Assembly (NCBI GenBank): GCA_034401135.1
Contig: JAWZSP010000001.1
Span: forward strand, 1,240,001-1,304,000
Direction: 5' to 3'
Length of the DNA stretch: 64,000 bases
From: Volutella citrinella
Taxonomy: Eukaryota > Ascomycota > Sordariomycetes > Hypocreales > Nectriaceae
The position numbers were made by a program, and so were the translations under genes. Below, piece after piece: positions 57,460 through 64,000 of this stretch (positions are counted from its first letter, which is position 1; the number at the start of each line of letters is the position of its first letter). A model generated the notes under the pieces. The model did no database searches and was not told the origin of the DNA. It saw only the letters and a list, made by a program, of their open reading frames with translations.

Positions 57460-58582
57460 ATGGAGAACTATCAGAAGTTGGAGAAGATTGGTGAAGGTGC
57501 GTTTGGCTACATACCCACGACCGACGCCGTCCTCAAGCTCCCGTCACTAACATGCGCCTCGCGCTCTGTTGCTAGGTACCTACGGTGTCGTCTACAAGGC
57601 CCGAGACCTTGCCAACTCTGGCCGTATTGTCGCTCTGAAGAAGATTCGCCTGGAGGCCGAAGACGAGGGCGTTCCCAGCACCGCCATTCGAGAGATTTCC
57701 CTTCTCAAAGAAATGAAGGATCCCAATATTGTGCGGCTCTTCAACATTGTCCACGCCGACGGCCACAAGCTCTATCTTGTTTTCGAATTCCTCGACCTGG
57801 ATCTGAAGAAGTACATGGAGGCCCTCCCCGTCAGCGACGGTGGTCGTGGCAAGGCCCTACCCGAGGGCTCTTCGGTCCATCTCCAGACCCTTGGTCTCGG
57901 CGACATCGTCATACAGAGGTTCATGTGGCAGCTGTGCGAGGGTGTCAAGTACTGCCACTCGCATCGCGTTCTCCACCGTGACTTGAAGCCTCAGAATTTG
58001 CTCATCGACAAGGAGGGCAACCTGAAGCTGGCTGACTTTGGTCTCGCCCGCGCCTTCGGCGTACCCCTGCGCACCTACACCCACGAGGTCGTCACCCTGT
58101 GGTACCGCTCTCCGGAGATTCTGCTCGGTGGTCGTCAGTACTCGACGGGTGTCGACATGTGGTCCGTGGGCTGCATCTTTGCTGAGATGTGCACACGCAA
58201 GCCCTTGTTCCCTGGTGATTCTGAGATTGACGAAATCTTCAAGATCTTCCGGTGAGTCCTCTTCACTACTTCCAGTAACTCACATGTGGACAGCTGACTG
58301 ACCCTTGCTTGTAGAATTCTGGGCACTCCCTCAGAGGAGGTGTGGCCCGGAGTCACGTCGTACCCCGACTTCAAGTCCTCGTTCCCCAAGTGGCAACGGG
58401 ACTATGATGCCCCTCTGTGCCAGAATCTCGATGAGGACGGCCTGGAGCTGCTTGAGATGATGCTGCAGTACGACCCTGCTAGCCGTATTTCGGCCAAGCA
58501 GGCGTGCAACCACCGCTACTTCGAGGACTATCCCGGGGAGCGGCAGCAACCCTCTGGCCGGGCGAATGGATACTACCACTAG
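57460..58582 (+). CDS. CDC28: Cyclin-dependent kinase 1 (Cdc2/Cdc28/NimX)
   Basis: Three exons: 57460-57496, 57576-58251, 58315-58582; 326 residues. The protein begins [20 protein letters not shown], with the glycine loop and both inhibitory sites Thr14 and Tyr15. The catalytic Lys is in VALKKIRLE, the cyclin-binding helix is [14 protein letters not shown], the catalytic loop is [13 protein letters not shown] is in [11 protein letters not shown], and the activation segment [17 protein letters not shown] holds the CAK-site Thr. The CMGC insert and C-lobe follow to [13 protein letters not shown]. An insertion of about 25 residues ([20 protein letters not shown]) after KKYMEALP is, from memory, characteristic of CDK1 in Pezizomycotina. 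The kinase drives mitotic and S-phase entry. Intron 1 splits the glycine-loop codon. Confidence 0.98.
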
Positions 58583-61500
58583 AAGGGGTTTGCTGGCCCA
58601 TACCCTGCGCTTCGCTAAGGACCGCAACCGCAGCAGGCTATCTCGAAGAAGACGAGAGTAGGAGACGAGTGAGACGAGACGGCCCCTCCGGAGTGCGTCT
58701 CAAGAAGTGCCTCGCATCAGAGCCAGGCTGAGCAGCTGCAGGAATTTTCTTTGAGACGAAAACAATGGACGCAACGCATACCACGACCAACAACTACCAC
58801 ACTGATGAGAGGAGAGAAAGGCTATGGGGTGCAGTGCGTACTTACTGGATCTCGCCCAAAAGATGTGTCTGCATGCACAGGTCCTGTCGAGTCCTGCGCT
58901 AGGCGCTTTCAACGGTCTGTGGATGACCGAATTTCTGGCGGAGTCTCTCTGCCTGCTGTTGTCACTTGCTCAGCCCCCGGAGAGGGGTTTTCGGAGATGA
59001 AGGTTCGTGAGACGGCGGCCGGCGAGGTTGGCCGGACACATCAAACGATGGGCTCCGAGGAAAGAAAAGTGACAGGAAGGAAGGGGCGAAGCTCGCAGGC
59101 GGGCGAGGGGCTGGACGACATGCTGATTTTCTTGCTTTCCTTTGTTTGGCTTGGCTGTACAGAGTAGACGGGGACACACAACGGTCTGGTGACACCAGAA
59201 GGCAGAACAGGGTTAATCCAATGATGACTCCAAAACAGCATCATGACCAACGCAGCAGGCAGGCATGCACTTCGCGCACTTTGGTGATACTCCCCTGTCT
59301 AGCGTGAACCCGAGGCTTTGGAACCGAAGGCTCGTGGGGTCGGACCAAGGCATGGGCCAGCAAGGTCGATTGCCAACAGCCTATCTCGCTCGAATGGGAC
59401 GATGGTGGATGGCCTGGGTGGCGATGCAATGGGCTGGCCACGCAGGTGAACCTGGGACCAACAGTTCAACCAGACGATGCAGGGCCTCAGCCTCATTGGA
59501 GGCGGGGGAGGGGGGGTTGCCGGAAGCCAAGGACACAAACCAACAGGGCCAGAGCCGTCATGTTGGCGATTCTACAGGACAGAGTGTTGGGTATGTTGTT
59601 TTCCATTGCGGGACGTTTAACCTACGATGACCAACAGGCCTCCACCTCATCTGACTTGTTGCAGACGCCCTTTCATCCAATGTCGCTCCAGCAACTCTCA
59701 TCTCTGGGTCGTGACCAGCTTGCGCCTCAATCCTTCTGGGTCTGACTGGTTGGTAGTCGCCCGCTCCAAGCGCCTCCCAGCCATGGCGGCGGCAATGTCA
59801 GCATAGGCTACTGCTAGATGACTGACTGACAGGCACGCACGGCATGCGCCCGGCGGAAGGATGTGCTCTAGAAGTAAACAATGATGCCAACAATAGCCCA
59901 TGGCCAGCACTGACTGTGCGCGACTCGGCGCCAACGACGAGTTGCCTTCTGCTGCCTGCATCCTTCGGCCCAACGACTTGCCGTGGGTTTCCTTTCATCT
60001 GTTGTAAGCGCCCGGCAGCGACAGGGCGACAAGGAAGGTGGAAAAACAACAACACACCAACACCGACAGGCTGCAGCCGTCTACCCTCTCAGCCTCAGCC
60101 GTGAGCGCATCACAACTTAGCCGCCCGTTGGGCCTTGACCACGGTTTATTTTAGAAACTCCTACCCTGCGTTGCGAGTAATTACCAATGTGGGGTTTTTA
60201 CGCACCGAAGATCGGGTGCTTGCAGTGGATGAGGGAATGGAAGGATGCATGGATTGGCGATGCGATGCTAGTGGCATTTATTTTTGACGTCTTGGCTCTC
60301 CGCAAGAAGGGCTTTGGCGTTTCAGATGTCTGTCCTTGACGAACCCACCCCCCCGGGGCAGACAGGGATTTCCATAATCCTCATTGATTACCTCTGGCGG
60401 CACATGGAACGGGGTGGCAGGGTGGCATTAATACGCGCCTTGCTGATATGGGTCTTTGGTGGAGTTTCAGGATTCCAATACACGTTACAGCGCCCGGCCC
60501 CAGGATCGTGAAGCATCACGGCGTTTCCAGTTGCAGTGCATTTATTAGTCCCGAAATGCGTGTTTGGGATTAAGCGCCCTGGGAGGGGTTCTTGCTTGCT
60601 TCCCTGGTCTGCTCCGTTGATGCCAAAAATAATCCCGGCGCTTGCTGGGGGCCCAGCTCGCCCAGCAAGGCCACATCCCCAAAGACCCAATTTGCCCCCG
60701 CGAAGCGCCCTACGGAATGAGCTGAAATCCGTGGAGTGTGGTCGGTCATGTCATGCGCGCAGCATCGCATCCAGGGAATGAAAAAAAAAAATGCAAGCGG
60801 AATCTTGGCGGATTGTAAATCAGGATTCCTGGCGGCCCCGAGGCCATTCGACGCTCCGAGGATGCGGCTGTGCTCTGCCCATGTAGGGCTGGCTGAGGTA
60901 GCGGCGTTTAGCGGTGGTAGAGGGAGATGCAGCGCGCTGGCGTCGTAGAAAACTCGGGGTCGGAGGCTCCCGAGGCCCCCGAACGAGGCCGCCCGGCGGG
61001 GACGGCCCTCCAGAGTCCGCGATTCGGTCGGTCCTGCGGGCCCATTGCCTTCCAACTGTATGCTTTCATTATGCACCCTATCGCTGCCGCCGTAGCGGCC
61101 ATCTTGGCGCCGGAACCAACAGAGGCAGCCCAGGCCAGACAAACAGGCCGTCGCGGGCGGACCGACCGAGCGAGCGCCGAAGACGAGCCTTTTCGGTTCT
61201 GCCATTGTATGCTACTGCGGGACTACTGCGAGCAAACGGTCAGTGCCATGATTGATGAACCAAATACAGGCAAACAGGACCACATGCACGTAATGACTGT
61301 AATTCATGGACTCCCCCGTAGGATACCGGTTCCGAGCGGCGCAGGATTCACGGGAAGGGCGGCGTGGCTGCAGCGCGGAGGGCAAGCCTGATTTTGGATG
61401 GCCGGAGGTGGGCATAGTTGCTGTATTGAGAGGAGGCGAATTTTTTCTCATTCGTCGATGCCGGCTACCCTGTTACCGTTGGTGGTTTGCGCTGCCAATG

Positions 61501-61635
61501 CGTCGTCAGCCCTGGTGGGTTGACATTTCTCCCACCCACCACCACCTTCCCTGACTAGCGCGCATGCCGCTTTATTCAGCCTTGCTTCAGTCAAACGCGC
61601 TCATGCACCTGTCAACTAACAACAAATATGTCGCG
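58583..61635. other. Long gene-poor region
   Basis: About 3 kb after CDK1 with no supportable gene. Open frames are short or rich in Arg/Pro/Gly, as expected from GC-rich noncoding DNA. An A11 run lies at 60781-60791. Part is the CDK1 3' UTR and part the promoter of the downstream phosphoesterase. Confidence 0.4.
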
Positions 61636-62425
61636 ATGAGCATTCAGATTCTGTCCGATTTGCACCTCGAGTCGCCAAAGGGCTATGATCTCTTTGAAAT
61701 CCCGCCCAAAGCACTCTATCTCGCATTGGTAGGCGATATTGGCAATATTGTCAGCCATCAAGATGATGTGCTTTCTTTCCTGACCAGGCAGCTCCGCCAA
61801 TTTAAGGCTGTTCTCTTCGTTTCCAGGAAACCACGAAGCATACCACTCAAATTGGGAAAAGACTCTTACGATCCTCGGCACTTTTGCAACTCGCGTCGCA
61901 AGTGATACAGCGCTCGGCGATTTTGTACTGCTTGTTCGTGGTGTTTTCTGCGTACCTAATTCCAATACTGTGGTGCTAGGCTGCAGCCTCTTCTCTCATA
62001 TTCCGAGCGAGAGCCAGATGGCTGTTAAGATGGGCCTCAATGACTTTTATCTCATCGAGGACTGGAACGTTGTTAAACACAACGAGGCTCATAGACGCGA
62101 TCTTGCTTGGTTGAACGGACAGGTTGCAACGCTCGAAGCGGACCAGGGTGTCAGCAGCCTGATCGTCCTCACACACTGGAGCCCATCTCACCACATAAAC
62201 GCCATGGATCCTCGACATGTTGGAAGCCCAATCACAAGCGCTTTCGCTACAGACCTATCGGGCGAGCTCTGCTTCACCAGCGGCAAGGTAAGAACCTGGG
62301 TCTTCGGGCATACCCATTACAACTGCGACTTTGAATTGGGGACTTTGCGACTGGTGACTAGCCATAGGGGATATTACTTTGCGCAGGCGGACGGGTTCGA
62401 CGTTGGGAAGACGATTTCCCTATAG
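61636..62425 (+). pseudogene. Calcineurin-like metallophosphoesterase with one-base frameshift
   Basis: The first frame (Met at 61636) reads MSIQILSDLHLES ... LALVGDIGNIVSHQDD ... FKAVLFV up to about 61821. The family then expects GNHE, and P-G-N-H-E-A-Y-H-S-N-W is present but one base out of frame. A single extra T in GTTTCC (61820-61822) explains the shift. The second frame then stays open to 62425 with the remaining metal motifs THWSPSHH and VFGHTHYNCDFELG and a normal C-terminus. The intact gene would give about 262 residues. All five metallophosphoesterase motifs are therefore retained across two frames. Either the gene is a young pseudogene or the T is a sequencing error. The TTTCCAG before GAAACC looks like an acceptor, but I find no donor that would keep the FKAVLFV block. 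Substrate unknown. Confidence 0.7.
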
Positions 62426-64000
62426 ATGTTCTGCAACACGAGGGTTGGATGGGACAGGCTAAAGCGGCACTGCGCTGGGCCTAAGAGAGCAATTGACAAC
62501 ATGCTGGGTTGGGTTGGTTTTTCGCTCTGACCAAGAAAGCCATCTAGACTAGGCCGATACGAGGTGACGTTCGTATCCGCGTGGGGAAGGTCGCTGTCAA
62601 AAGGCTAAGGGACTAGCCATCTGTAGACCGCAGAGAAAGAAACACGAGACTGGGGAGTCGCCTGGGCAATAGTTCGCAGGCCGCCACCATCCATCCGACA
62701 TCGCCCCAAGGCCAGCTTGCATGAATGTCAAGGAGTCATCCAAACGCCCAAGTGACCGGGTTGCAAGGCCCCTCAGGCTGGTGATAGCTCCGACTGGTAC
62801 TGGTCACCAGGTACCCGCATGAATGAGCCTAGAACAACAGTATTAGTCACGCGGGTATGGGGCTTCGAGGCGGGGACTCCTAAAGTGTGGCTGGTGAGGG
62901 CCCTTCGCTTGGCTGTCGATCACTTGGCCGACCTGGGCCAGCCGTTGAATCCGGTTTGACGGACCAGGGTATCGAGGGATCTGGCAAGGGGTCGGCGACG
63001 CCTAGGACCCTGACATGCCTGAACAAACAGAGTCCGGACCAATGCTCGAGGCGACGAATCTTGGCTGTTGGTGGTCGTCGCCTTCTGAGCATGGATGGCA
63101 GCCCGACAAACTAGGAAATGCCAACGGACGAATGAGATGGCCATGAGGCTTAGTCGGCCAAGCACCGTGAAACATGCGTGCCATCCAAAGTGCCCGTGAC
63201 CGCCACACGTCCTCCAATCTTGGTTGCACCGCTCCCAGCCTTGTCTTGCGGCTGGCTACTTTTCCAATGGCGTGGGAGCCCGTTATGGAGATGGGAAGGG
63301 GGCGTGTTGAGTCCACCGACACAATGCGGCGGTGCTACGAGTACGCATGTGCGAGCATGAAGCGTCATTGCGATGCCTGCTGGTTGTTTCTCCATCCCCG
63401 CGATAGTCGAACTTGCCAAGCATGCGTATGCAAGTGCGCAAGTCATTCGTCATCTTGGCCTCGCAAGTGTGGCGCATTGGGGGTGGCAAGCCCCACCAGC
63501 CACAGGTAACCGAAAAACCAGTTTTGGGGAAAGCCACTGCGTCGTCTGCTAGATGAAGACGCAAGTGCAGGTGGGTTTTGCCTCAGCCACATTTCGCCAT
63601 CTGCAAGCTGGGGCTGTTTAGTCACCAGGGAATAACGAGCCGAGGCAACCGGGGCGGACAGCTCGTCGTGGACGGCGCAGCTCAACGCAATGCAAGTCGT
63701 TGGGCCAAGGGCTCAAAGGCCTGTTTGCCATTTGCTCGGTGGCGGCGAGATGCAGGTGGTCAGGGATGTCAGGGACGCAGCCCGCGTGGTTGCCCACTTG
63801 GACCAGAGCAGAGTGGGCCAATCACGAGGAGGGGAATGAGGGGGATGGATGGTGGGCATTGCAGTGGTCGTGCGCTAGGTCGAATAGTGGCATCGTTGGT
63901 TGATTGAACATGTCCATAATATAGACCAAGGGGAGGAGAACCCTCAGGGGCTAGGGGTCGGAGGAGAAGGAGAAGGAGAAGAGAAGCAGGAGGCGAGTGG
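62426..64000. other. Intergenic region to window end
   Basis: About 1.6 kb without a recognisable gene. The last 40 bases hold an (AGGAGA)n-like purine tract, which may belong to the leader or promoter of a gene beyond the window. Confidence 0.4.

Noticed and set aside
60570..61205. 211-codon minus-strand frame in the gap after CDK1
   Set aside because: No recognisable domain, composition resembles translated noncoding DNA, and it begins in a region with equally long frames on the other strand.

Overview
The window is nuclear DNA from a filamentous ascomycete (Pezizomycotina), most likely a Sordariomycete close to Hypocreales. The grounds are short introns (about 50-110 nt, one of about 250 nt) with GTRNGT donors, CTRAC-like branch sites and YAG acceptors. 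The gene set is typical of these fungi: a fused Nup98-Nup96 gene, a degenerate fungal centrin, an Imp2/Cdc15-type F-BAR-SH3 protein, a CDK1 with the PSTAIRE helix, and a DUF7918 protein. Genus cannot be decided by eye. I assigned 19 protein genes (one broken) and one tRNA. For every intact spliced model the exon lengths add up to a whole number of codons.

Layout. 0.4-6.6 kb: NUP145 (minus). 7.6-8.3 kb: centrin CDC31 (plus). 9.0-10.9 kb: epsin (minus). 12.7-13.3 kb: small SET-domain protein (plus). 14.1-14.7 kb: DUF3237 protein (minus). 15.5-18.8 kb: MYST acetyltransferase of the Sas3/Mst2 type (minus). 19.5-20.0 kb: complex I MWFE/NDUFA1-like subunit (plus). 20.2-21.4 kb: tRNA 2-thiolation enzyme NCS6/CTU1 (minus). 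21.8-23.0 kb: ribosomal protein eL8 (plus). 24.2-24.9 kb: NTF2 (minus). 25.9-27.8 kb: class-C beta-lactamase-like hydrolase (minus). 28.6-30.5 kb: DUF7918 protein (minus). 31.9-33.1 kb: seipin (minus). 33.6-36.9 kb: F-BAR/SH3 protein (minus). 37.7-44.5 kb: CCR4-NOT scaffold NOT1 (plus). 44.9-45.9 kb: PhzF-family protein (minus). 49.8-51.1 kb: Gds1-like winged-helix protein (plus). 51.5-52.8 kb: OMS1-like mitochondrial methyltransferase (minus). 53.3-54.9 kb: IMPACT-family protein (plus). 56.2 kb: tRNA-Ser(AGA) (plus). 57.5-58.6 kb: CDK1 (plus). 61.6-62.4 kb: metallophosphoesterase with a one-base frameshift (plus). Two long gene-poor stretches (45.9-49.8 and 58.6-61.6 kb) show no supportable gene.

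This is core housekeeping territory, not an accessory island. Several products act at the nuclear envelope or on gene expression (NUP145, NTF2, SAS3, NOT1), and several act in division or membrane shaping (centrin, CDK1, F-BAR, epsin, seipin). They are not arranged as a cluster with a common function. I see no transposon, viral, CRISPR or secondary-metabolite system. The most unusual signals are in gene structure: a predicted 4-nt microexon in the NDUFA1 homologue, exons consisting only of the start codon, stop-free introns hidden inside long open frames, and an intron whose retention would replace an SH3 domain.
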